Source of the DNA: Bursaphelenchus xylophilus
Taxonomy: Eukaryota; Nematoda; Chromadorea; Rhabditida; Aphelenchoididae
Direction: 5' to 3'
NCBI GenBank assembly: GCA_904066235.2
Contig: CAJFCV020000006.1
Coordinates: 3,348,001-3,412,000 of the forward strand
DNA: 64,000 nucleotides
This document shows positions 41,361-54,730 of the stretch, piece after piece. The position numbers and the translations under genes were made by a program. Numbering within the stretch: the stretch's first letter is position 1; each line of letters starts with the position of its first letter. The notes beneath the pieces are model-generated. The model did not search any database. It saw nothing but the letters and a program-made list of their open reading frames with translations, and was not told the origin of the DNA.

Positions 41361-42448
41361 CAGGGTGTTTCAAGAAATTTGGCAGAAACTAGTTGCGAAT
41401 ATTTTTGAGCTCTTGCTAGTTATCGCAGAAATTCTTTTTGTTTCTAAAACTTGACAGCGGGCGGTTTTGTACTGAACAAAAAAAAATTTTTTCGTCGGCG
41501 GAGAGGCCAGTTCTCGGCGGAGACATTTGGGGCCTTTTTTAAAAATCACACCTTATTACATCGTGGAAACTCTGTTACAGTGGCCAAAATCATGTTTACG
41601 TTAAACCTCCGTGGATTTTGCGGTATGCTTTTTTTGCGTTTTCGATTTTACGCAACATCCGCGGAGGCGCGACGGAGACCGCAGATTTCGGCGGACTTTG
41701 TTTTGGGCCCTCGGTTTTTGCAAATCCATGTTGGAAAAAAGGTTGGGGCGATTTTTTGTTGTCATCCGATGCACAGAGGGCAAAAATTTTGTACTTTTTT
41801 CCCCGGCGGAGGATTCGGCGGAGGCTTTCTCAAAGGGTCAAAACAAAATTTTGACTCTTTTGATAAAGCCTCCGCCGAAACCTCCGCCGATGTGTCCGCC
41901 GGATCAAAAAATAAGAAAAATGGTGTTGCTGTGATGGATTCTTGTAGCTGAGTTTTTTCCCGGACTCCTAAGACTGTTCTGACCCTTTGGTAAAGCCTCC
42001 GCCGAATCCTCCGCCGGGGAAAAAAAGTGCGAAATTATGTGCATCGGGTGACAACAAAAAATCATCCCACACTTTTTTCCAACCTGAATTGAATGATCCA
42101 AAGGCTCAAAACGACGTCCGCCGAAACCTGAGGTCTCCGCCGTGCCTCCGCGGATGAGCGAAAATCGAAAACAAAAAAAGCATACCGCAAAATCCACGGA
42201 GGTTTAACGTAAACATGATTTTGGCCACTGTAACAGAGTTTCCACGATGTAATAAGGTGTGATTTTTAAAAAAGGCCCCAAATGCCTCCGCCGAGAACTG
42301 GCCTCTCCGCCGACGAAAAAAATTTTTTTTTGTTCAGTACAAAACCGCCCGCTGTCAAGTTTTAGAAACAAAAAGAATTTCTGCGATAACTAGCAAGAGC
42401 TCAAAAATATTCGCAACTAGTTTCTGCCAAATTTCTTGAAACACCCTG
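41361..42448. mobile_element. Long-TIR transposon (1088 bp) in the palindrome spacer
   Basis: Ends CAGGGTGTTTCAAGAAATTT in inverted orientation, flanked on both sides by TA (41359-41360 and 42449-42450). The inverted repeats are about 275 bp and nearly identical (through GGATTTTGCGGTATGC). The interior is rich in TCCGCCGA-type repeats. No transposase was recognised. The TA target suggests a Tc1/mariner-like mobiliser. Its own centre (41904) is offset from the palindrome centre (42045), so it does not create the large arms. Confidence 0.8.
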
Positions 42449-42563
42449 TAGTACTGTAAAGTAGTAATTTTTGATTTTTTTCATAAATACTCGATTTAGG
42501 GGTTTTCGAGGGTGCTGATTTCAAAAATCATGTAAATTTTTCCTCTAGTACTACATAGTACTA

Positions 42564-42917
42564 TTCTGATACTATATAGTACAAAGTGAAAATATGGCTT
42601 TTGACGTTAATGGTGTTGTTTTGATGCTTAGTACTCTTCAAAAACACGTTTTAAAGACTTGGTGCTATATAGTACTGTCTGATACTATGTAGTACGAAGT
42701 AAAAATAGGCGTACTAAGCACCAGAACAACACCACGAACGCCTAAAGCGTAGTGGACGTAAGAATGTCATTTTCGAAATGAGCACCCTCGATTATCCTAA
42801 TTTCGACATTTGCATCGAAGAAAAATAATACTTTTCGGTTTCCCCAATCGTACTTTTCCCCAATCGTCTTTTTCCCCAATCGTCCCTTTCCCCAATCGTC
42901 TTTTTCCCCAATCGTCC
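42564..42917 (-). repeat. Block X, inverted copy at the inner edge of the right arm
   Basis: Reverse complement of 33821-34174. Here it continues past AGTATCAGAA into TAGTACTATG, whereas the left copy jumps to collagen sequence, so this is the likely original context. Confidence 0.75.
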
Positions 42918-43377
42918 AACTCCGCAGTTTTTTCACTTGGAGTAGGAGGTATTTTGCTTCATTTTTGATACTTCCCCGATGCAAAATCGCACTTTTTTTG
43001 AAAATGGATCAGCTGTAGATATGTGGAAGATAATAATTAGTACTTTCTAACCAGTTAAAACTTGAAATTTGTAGTTACGACTTACCATCAATTTTAAACA
43101 AAATTCTGACCTCAAACGGACATGACATTCAGAAATACGAATGGACTTTGGTCTGATGTGGTCCAAGGAGAACAATTATAGAAGGGAAACGACCGCCACA
43201 CACGATATATGTTAACTATGGCAAGGTCTACTTTACATGACTTCACATAAAACGAAAATCTTTCGGAGCTCTTGTGATTTACATATTTTCTAAAAGTGAT
43301 ATGACGAAAACCACTTGCTTTTTTCGACATGGAGTATATTTCGTGTCGCAATTAAATCCTCAATGTCAAACACAAAT

Positions 43378-46300
43378 TTATTTTACAATTTCGTAGCCCA
43401 CATATTGATCATACAATTTTCTCAACAATCCCCCATAAACTAACGATCCATAAGGCGTAACATGAGTGGTATCTCTGAAGTATGAAATGTTCTTACTGTC
43501 AAGTGCAGAACAAAGATTGTTGTGGCACCAAGCCTCGCGGTAATTGACCTTTACGCATTTTTTACATTTCATTCGATCCAAGCGTCTTTGAACATTGCGT
43601 AAGTAGCTGTCTTCAATCTAAATTAGTTTTGTAGTTGCTTATTTACGACTCGTTTACCTCGAAATGTTTATGAAACCTCTCTAAACTTTTTCCGAAATAC
43701 AGTTTTTGCTGCAAAATCTGCATAAACGGCTCCAACTCCCAGTTGAAGTGCACCATTGGAATGAAGACGATTTCTTTTGCAATGCTGCTCATTTTGCGGT
43801 AAAACTCTTCCATGGCCTGTAGATACTCGTCACTATTCCAATCCACTATTATGGGGTCCAAATCCGGGAGATATTGCAGGCCAACGATGATGATGTCTAT
43901 TGGGTTGCCCCAATTTTGCAATAAAGGCTCCCAAACCCCTTCAAACTTCTGACAGGCCTCCTGAACATAACCAGAATCATCTTAGAAAACCAGGTTACCC
44001 TATGTTCCGGCATTGTGTGACTCATGAAAGGCGTGCAAAGATCCCGTGAGATGACGTAAAGGTCGTCGTAAATATCTCGGAAATAGTATTTCAGACCGTC
44101 AATCAGTGCTCTTCCATGACTGTTCCCGATGACGACTACTTGCTTGCTGCCATGACCCTAAAAGAAAACTTTGAGTCAAGTTTTTCCATGAGGTGTCAAG
44201 TGTTCACTTCGCAATTGAAGCCTCTCTAACAAGTTAAGGACAGTTTAGAAATATCTGTCTAGGGACCATAAATGAGTTGGTTCACCATGAAGTCCGGTTC
44301 TGAAGTTTCTTACTTTGTCATGACAAGTAGAGCTGAACCGATAATCGTCTTTGTATGGAAAGGAAGTCGGTAAATCAACGTTGGGATCGTCACACGCCAG
44401 CCACTTCTCGGCATATGTAAACATGTCTGCGTTGAGTTGAAGTTGCTCTGAATTTAGAAAGTCTGAGGAATTGCTGCTGTTCTCAAACAAGCCCTCGATG
44501 ATTTTTTGGACTTCTAACTTTTCTGTGTTGTCAAGAGGTCTCTGAAATGTTACCATCAATTTTGGAGAAAAGAAAGCAAGACGAAACTCCTTAACATTAA
44601 GGCTGACTAAAACGATATCGTCGTAAGTGGGATTTGTTTACAGAAATGGATTTTAGCCTAATATTTTCTCTTGTGACCTTTGAAATGTTTTGTTATAGAA
44701 AGGTTTCGTTGCACAGAGGTTCCGCCTTGACTTCGTAAATTTTCTAATTTCCTCTGGCAAACTTTCTGTTACTCACGTATTTAGGGCCATTGCTCGACAT
44801 CAGTAGCATGAACAAAAACCCAAACAACAAGTACTCTCCAGCAAGAGTGTAACACAACAAACTCCAAGATGTTACAGCCTCTCTCAGTTTTGCAAACGCC
44901 TGTTCCAAAATATACCCGAAAAAGACGGAGATTACAATCAAAACAATACCATCAGAAAAAGGAGCCTCCGGATTTTTGTAATGATACAGTTCCGGGCTGC
45001 AGTATCGATGAATCGATAAGATTGGCCAGTGAATTAAATAAACGGAATATGAAATATCACCGAGGAATATTGGATTGCAGTAATGCTGAGATAACAGTAG
45101 ACCCGTGAGTAATGTAGCAGCTAGTCGATTGAGGTGGTCGCTGGGGAAGATTTTAAAGAGTAAAAAAGTGAATAGTAGCAGTAATGATATGTTGGCAAGT
45201 ATTTTGGACAAGATTTGCTTGAAACTGACCAAAACACCTGAAATTCGTATCAGTATAAAGATTTTTCCGGTTATTTCCTTCTGCAGATCGTACAGTGGGG
45301 ATCTAGTGGCATAAAACGTACCATATTGCATCCGGGAAGCATCAAAAATGTGGCAAAATGCCACATTTCCCTCTCCTTTGAAATCGGAGTTTTTTCACTT
45401 GGGGAGGGAAGCATTTTGCCACATTTTTGATACTTCCCGGATGCAAAATGGTACGTTTTTTGCCACTGGATCAGGTCCCCTGCTGTAACTATTTCTTACT
45501 TGAGACGCTTGCTTCACTGGTATGACTACACCGTTCTTCTAAGCCATGAAATTCCCGAGATTCTTCCCGATTATACCAGAAAAACGCCAAGAATCCGACA
45601 AAGAATTGCCATAACCGGTTGTAAGTTGCGTAATAGCTTTGGTTTTGGTTTGAAAACGATAAAATCCATTGAGATCCAAAAGAGATTATAGCACCAGTAG
45701 TGATGAGCACGTAATTAATAGCATTATTCCTCGATATTCGTTGAATTTTATGGAAGATTAAGAATATTAGAGGCACTGCTAGGTAGAATTGCAGTTCAAC
45801 GCCCAACGACCAGAAATGAGTGAATAAATTAAACTTGTTTAACTGAAAAAAGTGGGGTTTTGAGCCTGAAAGGTCAGAGAAAGCGGAAGGAAATGGAGTA
45901 TCGTGCTCTTCTTTCAAGGGTCAAGTGTTTCCCTCAATGTTAAAGCTCTCGCTACCGTTAGCGAAACGAAAAATTTTACAAAAAAGAGCATAAATTTATC
46001 AAATCTACCAAAATAGCAGGCCAGAAAAAAATAAGTCAAGTCTTACCCTCGATGGGTCAAGTTTTTCTCTATACAGTGAGCATGTTTTTTCGGGTGTCCA
46101 AAAAAGACGACTGCGTATACATCTTTTTACTAGTCTATATTTTTTTTACTGAAACCGCGAATGAGTCAAGTCCTGCTCTCAATGAGTCAAGTGTTCCCCT
46201 GTGCGAAAAATCAAAGTTCTGCGGAAAAAATAGCCAAGTTGTGTATGAATACTCACCACATCAAAATACGACGCTGCTTTGATCATATGCCAGTTAGGTA

Positions 46301-46704
46301 TCAGTAAAACTGAAGGCAAGCCATCATTCAAAACTGCATCAAACTCGATTGGAGAGGTTAATAAAGCGGTTGCAATTAGGATAAAGATGATTACTGCCAA
46401 ATATAACGGCAATATTCGACTCAGTCGTCGGAAATAAAATTTATTAACCACTTTGATTGTAATCGCAGTCCTAGCCATAATATGGGCCATTAAATATCCG
46501 GAAATTACAAAGAATCTGAAAAAAGGCAAGATGAAGACAAAAGATCTCAAAATATGTTTCATCGTATAAAATGTGTCCAAAAAGTGGTAAAAAATCTCAC
46601 ATATCAACTCCCAGGAATCCTGCCGGGAACGCCGCTTGCCATGCGTGAAACGATAAGACGGCCGAAACAGCGATTGCGCGCAGCCCTTGAATCTCATCTC
46701 TCAT
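43378..46704 (-). CDS. Membrane O-acyltransferase (acyltransferase-3 plus SGNH), right copy
   Basis: Exact mirror of the left copy: exons 46704-46601, 46515-46257, 45842-45500, 45237-44777, 44541-44314, 44157-43999, 43960-43658 and 43617-43378, 698 aa. No coding difference was noticed; the one base difference (46193) is in intron 2. It lies 1.46 kb downstream of the collagen gene on the same strand. See the left copy for domains. Confidence 0.88.
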
Positions 46705-48159
46705 TGTAGTAGAACATATAAAATAGCTGAAAATATCCGAAAGAATCCCAAAGTGTGGGAACTAACCACGAAAAGGCGGTTGTTTACAAACGAAACAACA
46801 AGCCAGAGATTACTCGTTTGAACCGATTATTCTTGGTCTTTCATACACTGTTTTATACCTGTCCCTCGCAACCAAGGTAACAGTTTTAACCATGCGAACT
46901 TTCTCGCCGACTTTGATAATTTCAAAGAGAGCAAATGAGCGCGCTGTATAGCCAAACCTCAATACAACTGCTAAAATACAGAAAAATCTTTTTTGAGGGA
47001 TTTCGGAGGGACGTTGTACACAGGTTCAGCTGTAGCGATATTATTATCGCACGATTTATAAAACATTTTCTAGCCAAAATTTCATAAAATCATCCTTGTG
47101 AAGGAATGTATTCTTTTTCAAAAAATCTCCAGTAAAAATCAAACTGAATCTCTTGTGTAACAAAAGTCGCAGAGAATTATCTACCAAAAATTTGAACGTC
47201 GCATTTTCATTGCAAGAAACGATCAGCAACAGCAAAACTAAAAAGATGTGTCATTGCTTTTTTTTTCTTTTGAAACCGTGTCAATGTAAACATTAAGATG
47301 GAAAAAAGGTGAAAGCAGAAGTGTTTGTGTTTAATTTATCTACTTATTTGTTTGTTTTTTCGGTTGTTATATAACCCTTGAAAAGTTGAGGAAGCAAAAA
47401 ATTGGTGAACTTTTGCTAAAGGACCAGGAAGAATTGTTTCTAACAAATGCTACGACAACTTCTTCAAGGCGGTGTCACTGGACCGGCTTCTGCATTCGGC
47501 GCATTCCCTCGTCGACAAGGATGGCCCAACATCTTAGCAGTCATTGCAAAGCGAAATCTAATGCCTTAATTTTTAGGTATTCCTGACATGTGACATAAAA
47601 CCCGACCCGTTCGCAAAATCAAAAAGAAAGTCTGAACGTCGCACTTCGAACACCTCCCTTGTAAGGTGCACATTAAAAATATTTACCTTGCAACAACAGC
47701 GAGCAATCTAGTTTTCATGGGAAGGAGCACCTTAGTCCTCACTCCACACAGAAAGGAAATTCTCTATTCTATCGTGCAAAAGTCATGAATTTTCGAATGG
47801 TTCCAATCCAACGGATCTTGAAAGCCCGTGCCGCAATTTGTACCAATTACCAGCCAAATCAGGTCTCTGCATCCCTAAAATTTTTTTTTCAATTTTAAAA
47901 CGTATACACTGATAAAAACTTTGGTATATATTTATGATTAATTTATTCAAATTAAACTTAACATACTCAAGGAAAGAAGCGGCGAGATTTCGTAATTATG
48001 GCAGAATTATCATTCACGGCAGTGAAACCATACACTTTTAAAGAAAACTAAAAAAAGATATCTTGGATTAGAAAACTCGAGATTAAGAAGACACTAGTTA
48101 CTAAAAAAAGAAATGGCAAGATGGGCAGAATAAAGTCAAAATAAAATTATATTCGAATA
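46705..48159. other. Spacer between collagen and acyltransferase (right arm)
   Basis: Mirror of 35931-37385. It carries the collagen 3' region with its polyadenylation signal, the R1-like end near 47640, the 40-codon frame at 47447-47569 and the acyltransferase upstream region. Confidence 0.5.
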
Positions 48160-51100
48160 TTACTGTCGATTCTTGATGCAGACACGACAACGACTGACAC
48201 GGTCCTTCAAACCACCGGCCTTCAAGGTCTGCGGCATCGGCTTGCGGAACTGTTTGTTCTGCTCAACAATGGCTAGCCAGAAGCCATGATTCGTGGCGTA
48301 GTAGTTGCAGGTTCCTTTACCGTGACACTCGATGAAAGGCACGGCACGGAACTCCTCCAGACAAGAGCCGGGTGACTCAAAGTTCTGGCCGGTACCGTCA
48401 GCGCCCGCTCCAGTGTGCTGGAATATATTTATTATACGAATGAATGATTGAAAACAAAGAAACCAAGGTTTTTTTGCAAGTATGATGCTTTTTCCTTGTT
48501 TCTAATCAAAAAATGGGGTTTTACGGCGTCCCGGCACGAAAATTCTCGTCTGGCATTCCGTCTTGTTCTGGAAGATTCGACGAAAAAGAAAATATTTTTG
48601 TTTTTTTTTGTCAGGAAATGAAGATTTTTTTGCATTGTTTTTTTATTTCTAGATGTGAACGGCTGTTGCCAAAGTTCCTCCTCTTTTTTCAGCCTTATAC
48701 TTACCATAGCAAAACTGTAGCCGCTGTAGTACGGCGACCATCCGCCTGGACATTCTGGAACGTACGAGTCTTGAGAATGAACAGCAATAGTTTGAGTTGG
48801 AATTTCACAAACAGAACAGCGAGAAATATGTGGGCGAATTGACGTTCCGGTAATCTGAAAGAAATGTTTTCTTACTTCCTCCGTTCAAAAAAAGCAGAGA
48901 CATAAACGCTGATATTACTTACTGGATTCATCATCGCTGTCATAGGTTCGCCAGTGGAAAGCCAGAAACTGTAGTCGCTTCGGCTGCTGAAGTGGCAAGT
49001 CTCCTTCATGTTGCAGAACATGAATGGCATCGTGGAAAACTTGGGGATGCAAGATCCGGGTGATCCCAGATCCTGACCGGCGGCCCGTCCATTTCCTTGA
49101 ACATAGAGCAACGAGTATCCCTCCCAGAGTTTGCTCGATCCCGGAGGGCATGGTGGAACCTCGGTGGTCTGCGAATGCTTGGTAATTGTGAATCCTCGAG
49201 ATGGAGCCCATCCACCAGGGCCGCCAGGGTATCCAGGTGGTCCAGGGAAGCCGGGACGGCCATCACGGCCGGGAACGCCTTGAACTCCCGGAGTTCCAGT
49301 AACTCCAGGTTCTCCTGGGAAGCCGGGCAATCCAGGGGTTCCATGTTCTCCAGCCAGTCCAGGGAAGCCGGCTTTTCCTGGTGGTCCAGGAAGTCCACGG
49401 TCTCCGACATCACCGGGAAGGCCAGGAATACCGGGCAGACCGTAATCTCCAGGGGCTCCAATTGGTGAGTGAGTTCGTTGATCGTATGGGCCAGGGAGGC
49501 CAGGAAGACCTGGTTTTCCTTGAGGTCCTGGTCGACCAGGAAGGCCAGATGGGCCAGGAAGACCCGCGTCGCCACTTTCACCAGGATATCCGGGAGATCC
49601 AGGAAGGCCAGGAAGACCGCTGTCGCCAGGGAAACCAGGTACTCCAGGTGGCCCATTGTCGCCTCGTTGTCCTGGGAAGCCAGGTTGTCCATCTTGACCG
49701 TTGAATCCAGGTGGGCCGTAGGCTCCTTTGTTGCCCTTTTCTCCTGGGAATCCAGGAGCTCCAGGTAATCCAGGCAGGCCAGGAAGTCCATCGTGTCCTC
49801 GTTTTCCATCGATTCCCCGTAGACCATGTTCTCCCGGAAGTCCGGGCAATCCTCGTTCTCCAAACTCTCCAGGCAAGCCTGGTGCTCCAGGGTAGCCGTT
49901 GTCTCCAGGCAGCCCAGGAAGGCCAGGTTGACCGGGTCGGCCGTCTTTTCCGGGTATTCCGCTCAATCCAGTTTCTCCGGGGGCTCCATAATGATCTTGG
50001 CCAGGAAGTCCAGGGAATCCAGGCGTTCCGGGTTCTCCAGGGAAGCCAGGGGCACCACTCTTCCCAGGGATTCCGGGAAGTCCACTGTCACCAGTGAATC
50101 CTTTAGCTCCGGGGATTCCGGGTTGTCCGGGGTATCCGTCTTCACCTCGAAGTCCGGGAACCCCAGGCACTCCAGGATTTCCGGTGTGGCCAGGTGGGCC
50201 ACGCAGACCGGGTGCTCCGGGATAGCCGTCTACTCCACGTTGTCCTTTCAGTCCAGGGAATCCGCTTTGACCAGGTATTCCAGGAAGACCATTTTCTCCC
50301 TGCTGGCCTGGGTAGCCAGCTGGTCCAGGTGGTCCGGGCTGACCCTAAAGATTTTAATTATCAAATATTCTGTCTGTAAACCTACGTCCACTCCAGGGAA
50401 GCCATTTGGTCCGGGATAACCATCTTGTCCGACTTCACCAGCCAGTCCAGGCAATCCATCGCGACCAACTTCTCCAGGCAGTCCAGGAAGACCAGGGATG
50501 CCAGCTTCTCCAGGAGCACCAGGTCGTCCAGCCAACCCAGCAATTCCGGGTAATCCAGAACGACCGGGAAGTCCTTCCAATCCAAAGTCTCCAGGCTCTC
50601 CCTTTAGGCCAGGCTGGCCGGGGATACTAGCGCCAACTTCACCGGGGAATCCTGGTAGACCATCTTCTCCTCGAGTTCCTGGTGGGCCCGGAAGACCATT
50701 TTGTCCGGGGTATCCGTTGTCTCCAGGCAAGCCGGTTGGTCCAGGATAACCTTCGTCTCCAGGGGCTCCAACAATTCCGGGGAGTCCGGGTGTGCCAGGT
50801 ACGCCAGGCAGGCCAGGGAAGCCATCACGACCAGGAAGTCCGGGGAGTCCTAAAATGAAACATAGAAACGTTTAGCCATATATTAAAGAAGTCACATTAA
50901 GTTGCTTTACCGTCTTCTCCGTGAGGTCCGACAGCTCCAGGATGTCCATCGGCTCCTCGCTGGCCTGGCTCTCCACCGAATCCAGGTGCTCCAGGCAATC
51001 CAGCGTCACCGTGTTCACCAGGAATTCCAGGTAGACCAGGTTCTCCAGACTCTCCAATAGGTCCGATTGCGCCCGGAACTCCACTAAGACCTTCACGTCC

Positions 51101-54100
51101 AGGGAATCCAGGTTGTCCAGACTGTCCTTTTGGTCCGCTGAGTCCAGGAAATCCGGGAACTCCAGCTTCACCGCGGTAGCCGGGTTGTCCGGGTGGACCA
51201 GCCAAGCCAACTTGTCCGGGTCGACCATCTTTCCCGGGGATTCCGCTCAATCCGATTTCTCCTTTAGGACCAGGAAGTCCAACGAGACCTTCTTGCCCTG
51301 GTTGACCATCAAGTCCTCGAGATCCGGGGATGCCTGGTAGTCCAGGAAGACCAGCCTGGCCAGGTGCTCCAGGGAATCCATCATCTCCAACTTCTCCTTT
51401 AGGTCCGGGGAATCCAACCATTCCAGGGGCGCCAACTCCAGGTGTGCCGGGTTCTCCGCGGTATCCAGGCAGTCCAGGAAGGCCATCATGACCTCTTTCT
51501 CCAGGATAACCGGCTTGGCCAGGGAATCCGTCATCACCAGGTGCTCCAGGAAGGCCAGGGGCTCCAGATCGCCCTCGTTTTCCATCAATTCCTACCAATC
51601 CTTTCTCGCCAGGAACTCCAGGTAGTCCAGGCAGGCCAGACTCTCCAGGTTGACCAGGGTAGCCGGCTTGTCCATATTCTCCTTTTGCTCCAGGCAGTCC
51701 GGGAAGACCATCTTTTCCACGAATGCCTTGCATCAAACCCGCAAATGGAGGTCCGGCAGGTCCTTCAGGTCCGGGAAGACCAGCAAGACCGGGTGCTCCA
51801 GCTTCTCCTTTGACTCCGGGTAGGCCAGGCTGGCCGGGATAGGAGTCTCCAGGCTCTCCACGAGGTCCAGGCAAACCGATGAGGCCATCGCGCCCTCGTT
51901 TGGCATCAATACCGGCTAATCCCTTCTCTCCATGAGCTCCAGGGAAACCGGGAAGACCGGGGGCTCCAGGTTTTCCATCGAGTCCAGGAAGTCCGTGGGC
52001 TCCGGGATATCCAGGTTCACCTCGGTCTCCTTTGAGTCCAGGAATACCAACGGGGTTCTCCATGGGTCCGATAATTTCTCCTGCTTCTCCTTTCAGTCCT
52101 GGGTAGCCGGGGACACCAGGGAGACCTTCTGATCCCTAAAATGCACGTGGTCATAATTTTTATTGTATTGAACTACACGCCATAAGGAAGCCTCAACCTA
52201 CCGGATATCCAGGGAATCCAGGCGCTCCGGGCTTTCCAGCCTCTCCTTTCGGGCCAGGGTATCCCATTGGTCCGTCAGGACCACGAGGGCCAGGATAGCC
52301 ATCTGGACCAGGCAATCCACCGTCTCCTTTCTCTCCAGGGATTCCATCGGGACAGTAGCCACAGTCGTCTCCTCGAATACCCTTTTCTCCAGGTGTTCCG
52401 GGCAATCCGGGGATTCCAATCCTTCCATTCTCTCCGGGCAGACCGACAAGACCGATCTGACCTTCTGGACCGACTTTATTCACTCCCGTTCCAGGGAAAC
52501 CCTTTTCTCCGGGAGCTCCGGGATCTCCGACTTCTCCGGGAATTCCAGGGAAACCATCACGGCCAGGAGTTCCATCAAGGCCTGAAAATTAGGAAAATAA
52601 CATTTTTTGTATTTATGGTTAATGGAAGTTGTTTTAATTGCACCTACCAGGAGGTCCTTGAATGTCGTATCCGGGAAGACCATATTCTCCTTCAGGTCCA
52701 CAGGCGCCAGGTTCCCCAGGCAATCCAGGTTCTCCGATATAGCCGGGGAATCCATCCTCTCCTCTGTCTCCTTTCTCGGAATATCCAGGGAATCCGTCCA
52801 ATCCCCGTTCTCCTGGCACTCCCGGCGCTCCGATTGGACCACGAGCTCCAACAGCACCAGGGAATCCGTCCTTTCCGGGCAATCCCTTCTCTCCGGGAAT
52901 TCCATCCAACCCTTGGACGCCTCGAGGTCCGGGAAGACCATGGCCAACTCCATATTCTCCAGGCGGTCCTGGATCTCCTTCAGGGCCGGGTCGTCCGGGA
53001 TATCCAAGATCTCCAGCTGATCCCTTGGGCCCTGTGTAGCCGGGAAGACCGGGATTTCCAGCGGTTCCGGTTTCTCCCTTTGGTCCGGGAACTCCGTAGC
53101 TTCCGTCCTTTCCTTTCTTTCCCTAAAAAATGATTCACGACATCTTATGATATGAAAAATTTGCTTACTCTGTTTCCAGCTTCTCCTGGGTCTCCCTTCT
53201 CTCCTTTCAATCCAGGATATCCTGGTGGTCCATCAAAACCAGGGGCTCCAGGTGGTCCAACAGGACCATCACGTCCTTTTTCTCCCTTTTCACCTAAAAC
53301 GATGACATTTCGGTCTTCATGCGTTTATTATCTTACCCATTCTTCCCGGTGGGCCTTGGATGACCTCTGTTTCCTCTGGAGCAGAGTGACCGGCAAAGTT
53401 TCCGGGTGGTCCTGGAGGGCCGGGAGGTCCGGCCAGACCCTTTTCTCCCTTCAAACCGGGCGTTCTCGGTCCCATTCGTCCTTTTTCTCCAGGAGGGCCG
53501 GGGAATCCGGGTGGTCCATACGGTCCTGGATCTCCCTTCCAACCTTTTAGGCCATTTCGCGCATCTTGACCGGGGTGACCAGGCAATCCGGGCACTCCTG
53601 GATTTCCTCGTTCTCCCTTTCGGCCAACCGAGTTGATACCGCCTTCTCCAGGTTCTCCTGGATATCCGGGACGGCCAGGCTCTCCATTAGGTCCTCGAGG
53701 TCCAGGAGGACCGACCAGACCAGGACGTCCAGGCAGACCCTGAAATTTGAAATTTGTTTTATTTCCGATTTTCAACAATTCTTTGTTTTTTAGTTAATTT
53801 TTAATTAAAATACGTGTACTTCTTGTCGGTCGACTTCAAAGAATTTTTTTGGAATATTAAAAAACTGCATAAAAAGCAACATTTTTCTGGCCTATAATTC
53901 CTCATTTTCCAAGAAAAATCTTATCAGTCAGAGAGATAAAAGACCGGCCAAGATGAGTCATCTCCCCCTCTCCGTTGGCATCAATTCCCCTTCCCGATTT
54001 TCCATTTGTCCCAAAAAAACTCACATCTGTTCCATTGCATCCGGGAATTCCTTGTTCTCCTTTCAAACCGGGCAAACCGTCCAGTCCAGGGAGACCAGGA

Positions 54101-54650
54101 CGGCCGGACATTCCGGGGAGACCGGCGGGACCCTGAAAAGTGATTTTGTAGAGGTAAAAATAAATGCTATGCCATAATAATAAGTGATGTGGAACTTACT
54201 CGAATGCCCTTGACTCCAGCGTCTCCAAAATCGCCCTCAGCTCCTTGCATTCCAGGGACGCCGAGCGAGCCTTCTAGGCCATCATCTCCAGGAGGTCCAG
54301 GATGGCCACGTTGGCCGTCAAACCCTGGAGCACCCTGGAAACATAAAATAAATAAAAATTAGAGGATTTCGGCCAAAAAAGATTAAATTTCACTATTAAT
54401 AGCACAACCGAATTAACAAAAATGGTCTTTAGTCACCCAAAAATGGCAAAAAAATCGTCAAAAGCTGATAAAACCCCCAAAATTTTACCTTTTCTCCTTT
54501 CGTGCCCGGACAAATACACGGCGGCGCACAGCCTTTACAAGCAGCACCATCCACCCCAAATCGATGCTGATCAAAGAAGTAAATGATGGCAAAAAGTAGT
54601 AGGGGCACACGGAACGGCGCCCGCCATCGAGCGGATGGTCGGGCGCGCAT
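48160..54650 (-). CDS. emb-9: Type IV collagen alpha chain (alpha-1 / EMB-9-like), basement membrane
   Basis: Twelve exons: 54650-54489, 54334-54200, 54132-54025, 53739-53337, 53293-53169, 53122-52648, 52581-52202, 52135-50911, 50849-50386, 50344-48923, 48854-48705 and 48417-48160; 5307 nt, 1768 aa, in frame, a normal size for nematode collagen IV. Signal peptide with LLLFAIIYF, a Cys-rich 7S segment ([13 protein letters not shown]), a long Gly-X-Y helix with interruptions (for example DDCGYCPDG), and a two-lobe NC1 domain starting near [15 protein letters not shown]1 reads [17 protein letters not shown], the alpha-1 form; alpha-2 chains usually have one more residue there, so EMB-9 type is preferred over LET-2, from family knowledge only. 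It forms the network of basement membranes. The 3' part is also present in two truncated copies. Confidence 0.9.
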
Positions 54651-54730
54651 TCTTCACACTGTTCTTCGGGGATACCGGGCGGTTCCGTGTGAAGATGACA
54701 GGCCCAATCCGAAGTGGTCTATTCTAGTCT
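54651..54730 (-). promoter_or_regulatory. Collagen 5' leader and probable trans-splice acceptor
   Basis: CATTTCAG ends at 54729 on the minus strand, leaving a leader of 78 nt before the ATG at 54650. An unseen 5' exon is the alternative. Confidence 0.45.

Larger units (their letters stand above)
42760..49916. repeat. Right arm of the giant inverted duplication
   Basis: Mirror of 34175-41330. It is continuous with the rest of the collagen gene, so it is the source copy. The outer boundary lies inside the large Gly-X-Y exon. Confidence 0.93.

Noticed and set aside
41451..42197. Frames inside the central transposon as a transposase
   Set aside because: They mirror each other across the inverted repeats and have no catalytic motif.
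35931..46704. Collagen and acyltransferase as an operon
   Set aside because: They are 1.46 kb apart, far beyond usual nematode operon spacing, and the acyltransferase has its own leader-like acceptor.
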